From assembly GCF_029543085.1 (NCBI RefSeq), contig NZ_CP119967.1, positions 5,619,001 to 5,683,000 on the forward strand: a stretch of DNA of 64,000 bases, given 5' to 3'. Both the position numbers and the translations under genes were made by a program. The notes below the pieces were generated by a model. That model made no database searches. It saw only the letters and a program-made list of their open reading frames with translations, and was not told the DNA's origin. Positions 24,312 to 32,769 of this stretch are shown here, in pieces. Positions within the stretch are counted from its first letter, which is position 1, and every line of letters starts with the position of its first letter. Source of the stretch: Pseudomonas sp. A34-9 (GTDB lineage: Bacteria; Pseudomonadota; Gammaproteobacteria; Pseudomonadales; Pseudomonadaceae).

Positions 24312-25247
24312 CTAATTCGTACGCTGTTCTTCGCGAACGGCTGTCGGCGCGGCGACTGGCGGCTGTGGCGGGCGGCGCCACTGCGGCAAACCAATCAACA
24401 CCACGGCACTGATGATCACCAGCATCGCCAGCGCTTCTTCGACCCCGATGGTCTCGCCCACAAACACGATCCCCAGCAACACCGCGACTGCCGGGTTGAC
24501 GTAGGCATAACTGGTCGCCGCCGCCGGACGCACGTGCTTGAGCAAATACATGTAGGAATTGAACGCGATGATCGAGCCGAAGAAGATCAGGTACGCCAGC
24601 GCCAGCCAGCCCTCAACCGGCGGCACAGCTTGCAGGTGTTCACCACTCGCGGCGCTACCGATCAGCAGCACCACACCGCCGACCAGCATTTCCACCGCAC
24701 TGGCCATCGCGCCCTGCGGCAACGGCAGATGTCTGCTCCACACCGAACCGAACGCCCAGGTCGCCGCAGCGAAAATCAGCAGCGCCGCGCCCGTCGGACT
24801 CGATTGCAGGTTGGAGCCCATATTGAGCATGGCGATACCGATAATCCCCAACACCACCCCCGCCCACTCGAGCCGAGTATTACGCGCGCCCCAGAAATAC
24901 CCGCAAAGCAATGTGAACAACGGCACCGTCGCCACCGCCAATGCCGCCACACCTGAAGCAACGCCCGTGTGCTCGGCCACACTCACCGCGCCGTTACCGA
25001 AGCTGAGCAGCAAAATGCCGATGATCCCCGCCGCTTTCCACTGCGCCCAGGTCGGCGCCGGTGCCCCGCGCCAGCGCAGGAAGGCGTACATCAGGCTGCC
25101 GGCAATCACGAAGCGCACCCCGCCCAGCATCAGCGGCGGCCAGTACTCGACGCCGAGGCGAATCACCAGGTAGGTCGATCCCCAAATCACGTACAGCGCG
25201 AAAAACGCGGCGATCAACGGCAAGGAAAAACGGCGCAAGGCAGGCAT
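24312..25247 (-). CDS. yedA: EamA-type inner membrane transporter YedA
   Basis: A 311-residue ten-helix drug/metabolite transporter. It lines up with E. coli YedA (306 residues) throughout: FFALYVIWGSTYLVIRLGVE, WPPLMLGGVRFVIAGSLMYA, AEHTGVASGVAALAVATVPL, FGSIIAFNSYMYLLKHVRPA and TSYAYVNPAVAVLLG. The substrate of YedA-type exporters is not settled; amino acids are a common assumption. The ATG at 25247 gives the family length. A Lrp-type regulator is encoded divergently 163 bases away and may control it, as is usual for exporter/Lrp pairs. Confidence 0.92.
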   Translation of the reverse strand: MPALRRFSLPLIAAFFALYVIWGSTYLVIRLGVEYWPPLMLGGVRFVIAGSLMYAFLRWRGAPAPTWAQWKAAGIIGILLLSFGNGAVSVAEHTGVASGVAALAVATVPLFTLLCGYFWGARNTRLEWAGVVLGIIGIAMLNMGSNLQSSPTGAALLIFAAATWAFGSVWSRHLPLPQGAMASAVEMLVGGVVLLIGSAASGEHLQAVPPVEGWLALAYLIFFGSIIAFNSYMYLLKHVRPAAATSYAYVNPAVAVLLGIVFVGETIGVEEALAMLVIISAVVLIGLPQWRRPPQPPVAAPTAVREEQRTN

Positions 25248-25410
25248 GGGCAGCTCGAATGTCAGAGGTAGCGGATGAATTATTCTAGAAAGGCCGGCGA
25301 GCAAAAATAAGTTACAAAACCTGTTTATCTCGCCGGTACACTTTGGAAATCACGGAGATCGACGGGATAAACCACGATTTCGAAAGTCTGGCATTTTCAG
25401 GAGTACGGCC

Positions 25411-25866
25411 TTGGACAAATACGACCGCATGCTGCTCAGCGCCCTACTCGAAAACGGTCGCGCGTCCTACGCCGATCTGGCGCGCAAGGTGAACCTTTCC
25501 GCCCCCGCCGTCGCCGAGCGCGTGGCCAAGCTTGAGGCATCCGGGGTGATCACCGGCTATGAGGCGAAAATCGACCTATCGAAAATCGGCTTGCCGATCC
25601 AGTGCATGATCGAATTGCGCCTGCACCAGAACGGCAGTCAGAAGGTCTACGACGAACTGGTAAAAATCCCGCAACTCACCGAGTGTTTTCGAGTGACGGG
25701 CGATCCGTGCGTGATGATGAAGGGAGCGGTGGGCTCGATGCCCGAGCTTGAGGAGTTGATCAATCGGGTGGCGAAGTTCGGGTTCAGCAAGACGTCGATT
25801 GTGTTGTCGAGCGCCATCGAAAAACGCGTGCCGCTCGGCCAGATCGAAGGCAACGGCAAATCCTGA
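25411..25866 (+). CDS. Lrp/AsnC family transcriptional regulator
   Basis: A 151-residue regulator with TTG start; AGGAG lies eight bases upstream. Residues 1-60 form the AsnC helix-turn-helix (MDKYDRMLLSALLENGRASY, ADLARKVNLSAPAVAERVAK), and 65-145 the RAM effector domain (GLPIQCMIELRLHQNGSQKV, TGDPCVMMKGAVGSMPELEE). It is divergent from the yedA-like exporter gene and probably controls it in response to an amino acid; which one is unknown. Confidence 0.9.
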   Translation: MDKYDRMLLSALLENGRASYADLARKVNLSAPAVAERVAKLEASGVITGYEAKIDLSKIGLPIQCMIELRLHQNGSQKVYDELVKIPQLTECFRVTGDPCVMMKGAVGSMPELEELINRVAKFGFSKTSIVLSSAIEKRVPLGQIEGNGKS

Positions 25867-25880
25867 GGATGATGATGCCC

Positions 25881-25976
25881 CCCTGTGGGAGCGAGCCTGC
25901 TCGCGAAAACGGTGTATCAGGCAACATCCATGTTGAATGAAAAACCGCTTTCGCGAGCAGGCTCGCTCCCACAGGG
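25881..25976. repeat. REP doublet (GAGCGAGCCTGCTCGC type), perfect arms
   Basis: CCCTGTGGGAGCGAGCCTGC at the left and its exact inverse at the right flank a 45-base spacer. It lies between the Lrp gene and the convergent exonuclease gene. Confidence 0.9.
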
Positions 25977-25996
25977 ATTTTGTGTGGGGCGCGGGG

Positions 25997-26602
25997 TCAG
26001 CGAAAGCGCTGCAAGTGTTCCGTGACTTTGGCGGCAGGTACTTTCTGCAATTTGCACAGCAGATCATGCGATAGCTCGCGCACGCCGTGCTTGTGCCGCA
26101 GTTCTTCCGCCAGATGCGCCATCAGGTTGGCCGCCATCTCGGCATCGGCCATGGCCCGGTGAGCCTGGCCGGTGTGCGGCAGGCGCGCGAACGTGGTGAG
26201 CGTACCGAGCTTGTGATTCGGCGCCGCCGGCATCAGGCGCCGGGCGAGCAGCAGTGAACAGGCAAAATTCTGCAACCGCGTACGCTTGATTCGCCCCAGC
26301 TCAAAGTCCCAGAACTTCTGGTCGAACGAAGCGTTGTGCGCGACCAGCGGCGTGCAGCCGACGAATTCGTTGACCTCTTCCATCACCCGCTCGGCTGGGG
26401 GTGCGGTGCGCAGCATGGCGTTGCTGATGCCGGTCAATTGTTCGATGAAGGCCGGGACGCGCACGCCGGCATTCATCAGGCTTTGGTAACGCTCGACGAT
26501 ACGGCCGTTTTCCAGCATGACCACGGCGATTTCCGTGGCGCGGCAGCTGCTGTTCGGCGAGAGGCCGGTGGTTTCAAAGTCGATGACTGCAATGCGTTCC
26601 AA
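25997..26602 (-). CDS. 3'-5' exonuclease, DnaQ-like (DEDDh)
   Basis: About 201 residues with all exonuclease motifs: ExoI IAVIDFETTGLSPN (Asp, Glu), ExoII LVAHNASFDQKFW (Asp), ExoIII HRAMADAEMAANLM (His, Asp). It resembles the epsilon proofreading subunit but is shorter and lacks the polymerase-binding tail, so it is a stand-alone DNA or RNA exonuclease. The start is uncertain: TTG at 26602 with GGAG upstream, or TTG at 26623. The NYN-domain gene lies just upstream in the same direction (about 40 bases), so the two nuclease-type genes probably form one unit. Confidence 0.88.
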   Translation of the reverse strand: MERIAVIDFETTGLSPNSSCRATEIAVVMLENGRIVERYQSLMNAGVRVPAFIEQLTGISNAMLRTAPPAERVMEEVNEFVGCTPLVAHNASFDQKFWDFELGRIKRTRLQNFACSLLLARRLMPAAPNHKLGTLTTFARLPHTGQAHRAMADAEMAANLMAHLAEELRHKHGVRELSHDLLCKLQKVPAAKVTEHLQRFR

Positions 26603-26643
26603 ACCGGGTTCAACTCCGTACAAATCAATTCTTCAGTCGCTGT

Positions 26644-27123
26644 TCAATTCTTCAGCAGCAGCGCGCCTTCGATCGGCACGTAACGGCTGGCAGCGCGGAT
26701 CAGCGAGTTGGCGGTCAGGCCCGGCACGCCGTAGGCGACCGCTTGCACGCCGTGTTTGCTGATGATGCGTTCGAGCAGCATGTCGAAATCGCCGTCACCG
26801 GAGGCCAGGACGATTTCGTCGACGTGGTCGGCGGCGTCCATGATGTCGAGGGTGATGCCCACGTCCCAGTCGCCCTTGGCCGAGCCGTCGCTGCGCTGGA
26901 TGTACGGTTTGAGCTTCACGGTGAAGCCGAGGTTGCGCAGGATCTGCTGGAACTGCTGCTGTTTGCTGTCACCACGGTCGATGGCGTAGGCGTAGGCCTC
27001 GACGATCTGCCCGTCCTTGCTGATGTCTGCCCACAATGCGGCGTAGTTGAAGTGACAACCATAGGCCTGACGCACGGTGTAGTAGAGGTTCTGCACGTCG
27101 GCGAACACTGCGATTTTTTTCAC
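26644..27123 (-). CDS. NYN domain protein (LabA/DUF88 family)
   Basis: A 159-residue protein starting MKKIAVFADVQNLYYTVRQA. NYN/PIN-like domain residues are present: Asp in VFADVQN, and a central SAKGDWDVGITLDIMDAADH followed by VLASGDGDFDMLLERI, both carrying the conserved acidic residues of the LabA-like group. These proteins are putative RNases with Mg2+ in the active site. It precedes the DnaQ-like exonuclease on the same strand. Function in the cell is unknown. Confidence 0.9.
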   Translation of the reverse strand: MKKIAVFADVQNLYYTVRQAYGCHFNYAALWADISKDGQIVEAYAYAIDRGDSKQQQFQQILRNLGFTVKLKPYIQRSDGSAKGDWDVGITLDIMDAADHVDEIVLASGDGDFDMLLERIISKHGVQAVAYGVPGLTANSLIRAASRYVPIEGALLLKN

Positions 27124-27227
27124 CGGAGTTCCTGTGGGCGCGCAAGCGCACGAAGCGGGATCAGGCGCCAGGCCCGAAAAAGGCGCTCAGTATGCCAGCC
27201 ATCAGGAGGGTTCCGCGAATAATCGGC

Positions 27228-27249
27228 CCGGAGCCCTCAGGGGCTCCGG
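27228..27249 (-). terminator. hairpin after the DUF2076 gene
   Basis: CCGGAGCCC and GGGCTCCGG form a perfect nine-pair stem with a TCAG loop, 12 bases past the DUF2076 stop codon on the minus strand. No T run follows, so it may be a Rho-assisted end or mRNA stabiliser. Confidence 0.5.
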
Positions 27250-27261
27250 ACGAATGGTGAA

Positions 27262-28020
27262 TCAGACGAAGGAATCGTCGTCATCGAAGAACGATGAGCT
27301 GTCGTCGCTGTAGTCGGTGTCGGTGAACCCGCCCTGGTCATTGCCAGAGAAGCCGTTATCGGCCACACGCTGATCATCGCCCCAGCCGCTGTTGCTCTGG
27401 TCGGCGACCTGCGCCGGTTCTTCCTTGATCACTTCAACGATTTCTTCCGGCTGCTGATTGTGATGAAAGAGGCTGCTGATGCCCTGCGCCAGCATCACGC
27501 CGCCGGCCACACCGGCCGCGGTTTTCAAAGCGCCGCCGAGGAAGCTGCTGCCTGCTGCTGGAGTGGCTTGTTGTGCGTAGTTAGGTGGTGGGGCGCCGAA
27601 GTTCTGTTGTGGTGCCGGCGCCGCATAATTCTGCTGCGGGGCCGGTTCACGCCAACCGCCAGTGGATGCCGGGGCGGCACTCTGGGTCGGCGCCGGACGC
27701 GGGCTGCCACCAAAAATGCTCGACAGGAAACCGCCGCCACCGCTCGGCGCCGGTGCGGCACTCTGCGCCTTGGCCGATTGCAGTTCAGCCTGCAACTGCT
27801 GAACTTGTTGCGTCAGCTGCTTGTTCTGTTCATCGAGGCTCTTGAGCGCAGCCTCTTGCACCAGAATCGCCTGGGTCATGAAATAACCTGCAGCCGGTTG
27901 GCGGGTCAGGTGTTCCTTGATCCGCGCCTCAGCCTGGGCGTCGCGCGGGGCTGCCTCCGTTTCGGCCTGTTGCAGCCGGGAAAACAGTCCATCGATCAGG
28001 GTTTGCTCTTCGCTGTTCAT
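27262..28020 (-). CDS. DUF2076 domain-containing protein
   Basis: A 252-residue protein of unknown function. Its first 75 residues are helical (MNSEEQTLIDGLFSRLQQAE), followed by a coiled coil (SLDEQNKQLTQQVQQLQAEL), a Pro/Ala/Gln/Gly-rich linker (about 110-180: PSGGGGFLSS, PAPQQNFGAPPPNY), a hydrophobic Gly-rich segment (GSSFLGGALKTAAGVAGGVM) and an acidic, Asp/Ser-rich tail (TDYSDDSSSFFDDDDSFV). This architecture fits DUF2076 (periplasmic ligand-binding sensor-like in older annotation). The hydrophobic segment may interact with membrane. ATG at 28020; upstream in-frame codons are not conserved. Confidence 0.85.
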   Translation of the reverse strand: MNSEEQTLIDGLFSRLQQAETEAAPRDAQAEARIKEHLTRQPAAGYFMTQAILVQEAALKSLDEQNKQLTQQVQQLQAELQSAKAQSAAPAPSGGGGFLSSIFGGSPRPAPTQSAAPASTGGWREPAPQQNYAAPAPQQNFGAPPPNYAQQATPAAGSSFLGGALKTAAGVAGGVMLAQGISSLFHHNQQPEEIVEVIKEEPAQVADQSNSGWGDDQRVADNGFSGNDQGGFTDTDYSDDSSSFFDDDDSFV

Positions 28021-28198
28021 GGCGACCTCGTAGATTGCCGGGGATAACATTGCCCTCGCCCACATTGGCCGAGGTGCTCTCCTGTAATGGAGACGGTGAC
28101 AAAACGTTTCAATGACCTTTACCGAATGTTTACGTTTGTGTCGCGCCAGCCATCATCGGTTAAAGTGAGCCACTGTTTTCGACCTGCGATACCGACTG

Positions 28199-28873
28199 AT
28201 GAATGCCCTCGAAGTGCTGCGCGACTCTCTGTATTTTTTCAAACGCCATTTGGGCAGCATCGTGCAGTTGTGCCTGCCGTTGGTGATTTTCGAAGCGTTC
28301 TTGCAACAAGTGGTCGATCGCGCCACCGGGCCGGAAAATATCTCGGCCATCAGTATCGTCGTCGGTCTGCTGGTGTATCCGCTGTACACCGCCGCGCTGA
28401 TCCTGTTCCTCGATGCGCGCAGCCGTGGCGAGGCGCCGCGCAACCGTGACCTGCTGGCAATGGCCGCCACCCTGTGGCCACGTTTCGCTTTGCTCACGGC
28501 ACTGAACACCTTGCTGATTTTGCTGGGCCTGTCGCTGTATTTCCTCCCGGGCCTGATGCTGATGGTCATGCTCGCGTTCGGCGAATACTTGCTGGTGCTG
28601 CGCGGCATGGGGCCCTTGCAGGCCATGAAAGAAAGCCTGCGCCTGACCCGTGGACACTTCTGGCGGATCCTGCTGTGCATTCTCTGTGTGATGACACCGC
28701 TGTGGTTGCTCAAAGGCGCGACATTGGCGGTGTACCCCGAGCCGCAGAATCCGCTGATTGCCGTACTGATCGACAGTGCTCACAGCTTCCTGCAACTGTT
28801 TACCAGTGTGGTGTTGTTCCGCTTGTTCATGCTGATCAGCGAATTGCCTGACAAACGTGACAGAGCCGTCTGA
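28199..28873 (+). CDS. YciC-like multi-pass membrane protein
   Basis: A 224-residue protein with about six hydrophobic segments, for example SIVQLCLPLVIFEAFLQQV, LVYPLYTAALILFLDARSRG and LLTALNTLLILLGLSLYFLP. The layout, with a central LRGMGPLQAMKESLRLTRGH loop, matches the YciC (UPF0259) family of inner membrane proteins of unknown role. The ATG at 28199 begins MNALEVLRDSLYFFKRHLGS. It is followed by the EEP hydrolase gene after 75 bases in the same direction. Confidence 0.8.
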   Translation: MNALEVLRDSLYFFKRHLGSIVQLCLPLVIFEAFLQQVVDRATGPENISAISIVVGLLVYPLYTAALILFLDARSRGEAPRNRDLLAMAATLWPRFALLTALNTLLILLGLSLYFLPGLMLMVMLAFGEYLLVLRGMGPLQAMKESLRLTRGHFWRILLCILCVMTPLWLLKGATLAVYPEPQNPLIAVLIDSAHSFLQLFTSVVLFRLFMLISELPDKRDRAV

Positions 28874-28948
28874 TGGCACTGTGCTTGGGCTTCGAGTCGA
28901 CCGTCAGGTATGCTCGGGGCCACTTTCTGTAACGCTATAAGCCGAGCC

Positions 28949-30028
28949 ATGACCCGTCTACTGCGCTACACCCTGCTGCTTGTCGTGCTCGCCATCGCCC
29001 TGATCGGCGGGCTGCTGTTCAGCCTGACCTGGCGCCCTGACGCCCGCGAAACCCTGCCGGTCAGTTGCACCGCCACACCACCGACGCTGGTGCCGGGCCA
29101 GGCGCTGAAAGTCATGACCTGGAACGTGCAGTACCTGGCCGGCAAGCGTTACGTGTTCTGGAATGATCTGGCCGAGGGCACGGATGAAGCGCCAACCCTG
29201 GAAGACATGGCCTTCAGCCTCGACGAAGTGGCCCGGGTGATCCGTGACGAGCAGCCCGACGTGGTGCTGCTGCAGGAGCTCGATGACGGCGCCAAGGCCA
29301 GCGACTATCAGGACCAGCTCAAGCTGTTGCAGGAACGCGTCGCCGACCTGTATCCGTGCAGCGCCAGCACGTTTGACTGGAAAGCCGAGTTCGTCCCTGA
29401 TCGACACATCTTCGGCAGCGTTGGCCGCCAGTTGGCAACCCTGAGCCGCTACCGCATCGAACACGCCGAACGCCTGCAATTGCCGGTCGCCACGACTGAC
29501 TTCATCAGCCGTCAGTTCCAGCCGAAAGACGCCCTGCTCGCGACCAAACTGCCCCTGAGTGACGGCGGACAGCTCACCGTGTTCAACACCCACCTTGAGC
29601 GCGCCAGCAAACCGGATGACACCGCGCAGGCACAAGTGACCGCCGTGGCCAAAGTGCTCGACAAGTACGAAAGCCAGGGCCTGCCGTGGTTGATCGGTGG
29701 CGACTTCAACCTGCTGCCGCTCGGCCAGTTTCGTCGCCTCCCCGCCGAGCAGCGTACGCCCTACTCCGCCGACAGCGAATTGCATCTGCTGTGGGACAAA
29801 TACCCGATGATCCCGACCAACAACGAAGCCAGCGGCATCGACCGTGCGCAGTGGTTGACCCACTACCCCAACGACCCCGGCCTGAATGGCCCGGATCGCA
29901 CAGTCGACTATCTGTTTTACAGCCCGAAGATCAAACGGGTGGAAGCGATGGTGCGCCAGGACGATACGTTGCGCATTTCCGATCACTTGCCGGTGATTGC
30001 GCGCTTCCTGCTGCCGGCGGCGCCCTAG
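28949..30028 (+). CDS. endonuclease/exonuclease/phosphatase family protein, membrane-anchored
   Basis: A 359-residue protein with an N-terminal signal anchor (LLRYTLLLVVLAIALIGGLLF) and an EEP (DNase I-like) domain from about residue 55: KVMTWNVQYLAG, VVLLQELDDGAK (the Mg-binding Glu), VFNTHLERASKP, LIGGDFNLLPLG (Asp and Asn) and ISDHLPVIARF (Asp-His pair). All catalytic motifs are present. The substrate may be a phosphodiester in the periplasm, such as a phospholipid or nucleic acid. A TATGCT -10-like sequence precedes it at 28907. The next gene starts 52 bases later. Confidence 0.88.
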   Translation: MTRLLRYTLLLVVLAIALIGGLLFSLTWRPDARETLPVSCTATPPTLVPGQALKVMTWNVQYLAGKRYVFWNDLAEGTDEAPTLEDMAFSLDEVARVIRDEQPDVVLLQELDDGAKASDYQDQLKLLQERVADLYPCSASTFDWKAEFVPDRHIFGSVGRQLATLSRYRIEHAERLQLPVATTDFISRQFQPKDALLATKLPLSDGGQLTVFNTHLERASKPDDTAQAQVTAVAKVLDKYESQGLPWLIGGDFNLLPLGQFRRLPAEQRTPYSADSELHLLWDKYPMIPTNNEASGIDRAQWLTHYPNDPGLNGPDRTVDYLFYSPKIKRVEAMVRQDDTLRISDHLPVIARFLLPAAP

Positions 30029-30080
30029 GCAGGGCCGAGGAACATCGACTCGTCGCCCCGAATTCACGATATGGAATCCC

Positions 30081-31001
30081 ATGAAAATCTTATTGGTGTG
30101 CAAGGACATTGGTGGTTACGCGCGCAAACTGGCTGACTATCTGAGGATCGACAATGAGGTGTGTTTCATCGATACATCATCGACGCAGAACAGCTTTGAT
30201 CGAGCGCCGAAGATCCTGCGCCGCCCGCTTAAACGCTGGGCGCAGTTACGCCAGTTCAAGAAGAGTATCGGTGCATCAGGGCGCTTTGACGTTGCGTTGA
30301 TCATCAACCCGGCACAAATCGATCCCCGGCAACTGAGCGCTGGCCTCAATGCCAGCGAACACAAAATCGCCTACCTCTACGACAGTTTCAGTCGCTGGCC
30401 GATGACCCGCGAAGCCCTTGCCGCCTATGACGAGGTGTTTTCCTTCGACCCGGAAAATGCCCAGAGCCACGGCCTGAAAAAGCTCTACAACTTCATCTAC
30501 GACGACTACATCGCCGACGGCGAACCCGGTGAATACTCGGCGTTTGTGGTAATGGCGGGCAAGGATCGGGTGCCAGCACTTGAGGGCCTGGCGCAGGCAT
30601 TCGATCGTCTCGGGGTGACTGATTACAAGTTTTTGGTGCAGTGCAAACCGATTGCGGGCGCCCATCCGGGCATCACTTTCTTTGAGCAAAGAATGTCACT
30701 GGCGTCTGTCGGCGAACTGGTCAAGCGCTCGCGGATCATTCTGGACATTTCCAAACCCGGCCAGACCGGGTTGAGCTTCCGGTTCTTTGAAGCCATGGCT
30801 GCACGGAAAAAAGTCATCACCACCAACAAGAGCGTGGTCGACTATGACTTCTACAACCCGGCGAACATTCTGGTCATCGATGAGGCCAACCCGGTGATTC
30901 CGGAACAGTTCATTACTGATCCGTATGTCGATATCCCTGAACCCATTTACCAGAAATACACTTTGCAGGGTTGGGTCAAAACCGTGTTCGCCCGCCCCTG
31001 A
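30081..31001 (+). CDS. putative glycosyltransferase, CgeB/group-1-like
   Basis: A 306-residue protein beginning MKILLVCKDIGGYARKLADY. It has a Rossmann-like N-terminal half without the usual acceptor motifs and a C-terminal half with DISKPGQTGLSFRFFEAMAA followed by KKVITTNKSVVDYDF, the E-x7-E-like region seen in many GT-B nucleotide-sugar transferases. It may act in lipopolysaccharide or surface-polysaccharide synthesis, but the family was not firmly identified. The first third is visibly richer in A and T than its neighbours, hinting at acquisition from outside. It follows the EEP gene by 52 bases and is isolated from any other polysaccharide gene. Confidence 0.7.
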   Translation: MKILLVCKDIGGYARKLADYLRIDNEVCFIDTSSTQNSFDRAPKILRRPLKRWAQLRQFKKSIGASGRFDVALIINPAQIDPRQLSAGLNASEHKIAYLYDSFSRWPMTREALAAYDEVFSFDPENAQSHGLKKLYNFIYDDYIADGEPGEYSAFVVMAGKDRVPALEGLAQAFDRLGVTDYKFLVQCKPIAGAHPGITFFEQRMSLASVGELVKRSRIILDISKPGQTGLSFRFFEAMAARKKVITTNKSVVDYDFYNPANILVIDEANPVIPEQFITDPYVDIPEPIYQKYTLQGWVKTVFARP

Positions 31002-31032
31002 ACTGACTTCGCCCCCCTGCACCACAAAACCC

Positions 31033-31110
31033 TGTAGGAGCTGCCGAAGGCTGCGATCTTTTGATCCTGCCGCTAAAAAACCAAAAATCGCAGCCTTCGG
31101 CAGCTCCTAC
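31033..31110. repeat. REP doublet (REPIN), GAGCTGCCGAAGG type
   Basis: TGTAGGAGCTGCCGAAGGCTGCGATC and its inverse flank TTTTGATCCTGCCGCTAAAAAAC. It separates the convergent ends of the putative glycosyltransferase and the ABC ATPase genes. Confidence 0.9.
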
Positions 31111-31131
31111 GGGTTCGGTGTCAGATCTGAA

Positions 31132-31968
31132 TCAATGCACTTCTTCCAGGTCGTCATGCAGCAATCCGAATATCTGCCGTTTCATGTCGATGAACGAGCG
31201 CTCCATGACCATGTCGAGTGAGCGCGGGCGTTCGATCGGCACATCGAGTATCTGTTTGATCCGCCCGGGTTTGGCGCCCATCACATAGACCCGGTCACCG
31301 AGCAGAATCGCTTCGTCGATGTCATGGGTGACGAACAACACGGTCTTCTTGCTGTTGCCCCAGACCCGCAGCAACAACTGCTGCATCTGCAAACGCGTCT
31401 GGCTGTCGAGGGCACCGAAAGGTTCGTCCATCAGCAGAATCTGCGGATCATTGGCCAGTGCCCGCGCAATCGCTACGCGCTGCATCATCCCGCCCGACAG
31501 TTGCTTGGCGTAATTGTCGGCGAACCCGGCGAGGCCGACTTCGTTAACGTAGTAATCGACAATCTCCTTGCGCCGCGCCGCCGGCATGCCGCGGCGCTTG
31601 AGGCCGAACTCGACGTTTTGCCGCACCGTCAGCCACGGGAACAATGTGTAGCTCTGGAAGACCATGCCGCGATCCGCGCCGGGGCCTTGCACTTGCTGGC
31701 CGCCAACGTAGATCTCGCCGGACGTCGGTTCAGCCAGACCAGCGGTCAGGTACAACAGACTCGATTTACCGCAACCCGACGGCCCGACCAACACGGCGAA
31801 TTGCTGATCCGGCACCTCGAACGACACCTCTTCCAGCGCCGTAAAGGTCCCGCCGTCAGGCTTCTTGTAACGCAGGCTGACTTTATCCACCTGCAAGCGT
31901 GGCGCGGCTTGTGCCGGGGTCGCGACAGGTTCGATGAAACGATGATTGGCAGCAGTCACTGAGCCCAT
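31132..31968 (-). CDS. ABC transporter ATP-binding protein (TauB/SsuB/NrtD type)
   Basis: A 278-residue ATPase: Walker A VGPSGCGKSSLL, Q-loop MVFQSYTLFPWL, signature LSGGMMQRVAIARAL, Walker B ILLMDEPFGALD and switch His in FVTHDIDEAIL. It matches the nitrate/sulfonate/taurine branch. It is the last gene of a three-gene operon running substrate-binding protein, permease, ATPase, and overlaps the permease by 13 bases. A 40-residue N-terminal lead precedes the core. Confidence 0.93.
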   Translation of the reverse strand: MGSVTAANHRFIEPVATPAQAAPRLQVDKVSLRYKKPDGGTFTALEEVSFEVPDQQFAVLVGPSGCGKSSLLYLTAGLAEPTSGEIYVGGQQVQGPGADRGMVFQSYTLFPWLTVRQNVEFGLKRRGMPAARRKEIVDYYVNEVGLAGFADNYAKQLSGGMMQRVAIARALANDPQILLMDEPFGALDSQTRLQMQQLLLRVWGNSKKTVLFVTHDIDEAILLGDRVYVMGAKPGRIKQILDVPIERPRSLDMVMERSFIDMKRQIFGLLHDDLEEVH

Positions 31969-32759
31969 GCGGCAACCCTCAAGCGAAGAAAACGGAACAG
32001 TTGATCGGTGACCAGACCGAGCAGGCCGATGATCGCGATGGCGAGGAAAATCACATCCACCTGAAAGCCGCGCATGGCCTTCAGGCTCAGGTAACCCAAA
32101 CCGCTGGAAGCGGCGACCAGTTCAGCCACCACCAGATAGGTCCAGGCCCAGCCCATGGTCACGCGCAAGGTGTCGAGTACACCGGGCACCGAGGCCGGCG
32201 CGATCACATGCAACACCGCATCACGGCGACTGGAGCCCAGGGTGTAGGAGGCGTTGATCAGGTCCTTGGAAATGCCCTTCGAGACGTCGGCAATCATCAC
32301 CAGTTGCTGAAAGAACACACCGAAGATAATCACCGACACGCGCTGCTCCAGACCGATGCCGATCCACAAGATGAACAGCGGCACAAACGAGGTCACCGGC
32401 AAGTAACGAATGAAGTTCACCAGCGGTTCAAGGAACGCCTGAACAATGCGGAAGCTGCCCATCAGCAACCCCAACGGCACCGCCACCAGCGACGAAACAA
32501 TGAAGCCGACCATCACCACTTCGACGCTGGCCCAGACATGCGTGCCCAGCGTGCCGTCGCGGCCCAGGCGTACGGCGGCTTCAACCACCGCGCCCGGCGT
32601 CGGCAGGAACATCCCCGGGACAACGCCGCCGTAAGACAACCCGGCCCACAGGCCGACCAACAACACCCAGGCCAGACCGCTGGCGCTCCATACCACTTGC
32701 ACCGGCAAAGCGGTTTTCGGCGTGAGGCTGCGGCTCAGCCACGAATTGCGCTTGAACAT
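31956..32759 (-). CDS. ABC transporter permease (TauC/SsuC type)
   Basis: A 267-residue inner-membrane permease with about six helices. The EAA-like loop and the surrounding FGVFFQQLVMIADVSKGISK and DLINASYTLGSSRRDAVLHV are typical of SsuC/TauC/NrtB proteins. A periplasmic stretch (YGGVVPGMFLPTPGAVVEA) precedes the core. It lies between the binding protein and ATPase genes and overlaps the ATPase by 13 bases. Confidence 0.93.
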   Translation of the reverse strand: MFKRNSWLSRSLTPKTALPVQVVWSASGLAWVLLVGLWAGLSYGGVVPGMFLPTPGAVVEAAVRLGRDGTLGTHVWASVEVVMVGFIVSSLVAVPLGLLMGSFRIVQAFLEPLVNFIRYLPVTSFVPLFILWIGIGLEQRVSVIIFGVFFQQLVMIADVSKGISKDLINASYTLGSSRRDAVLHVIAPASVPGVLDTLRVTMGWAWTYLVVAELVAASSGLGYLSLKAMRGFQVDVIFLAIAIIGLLGLVTDQLFRFLRLRVAAWAQ

Positions 32760-32769
32760 TGCAAACCTC

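Noticed and set aside
22997..24412. 471-codon plus-strand frame opposite rhlE.
   Set aside because: Shadow of the RhlE gene; no domain or signal.
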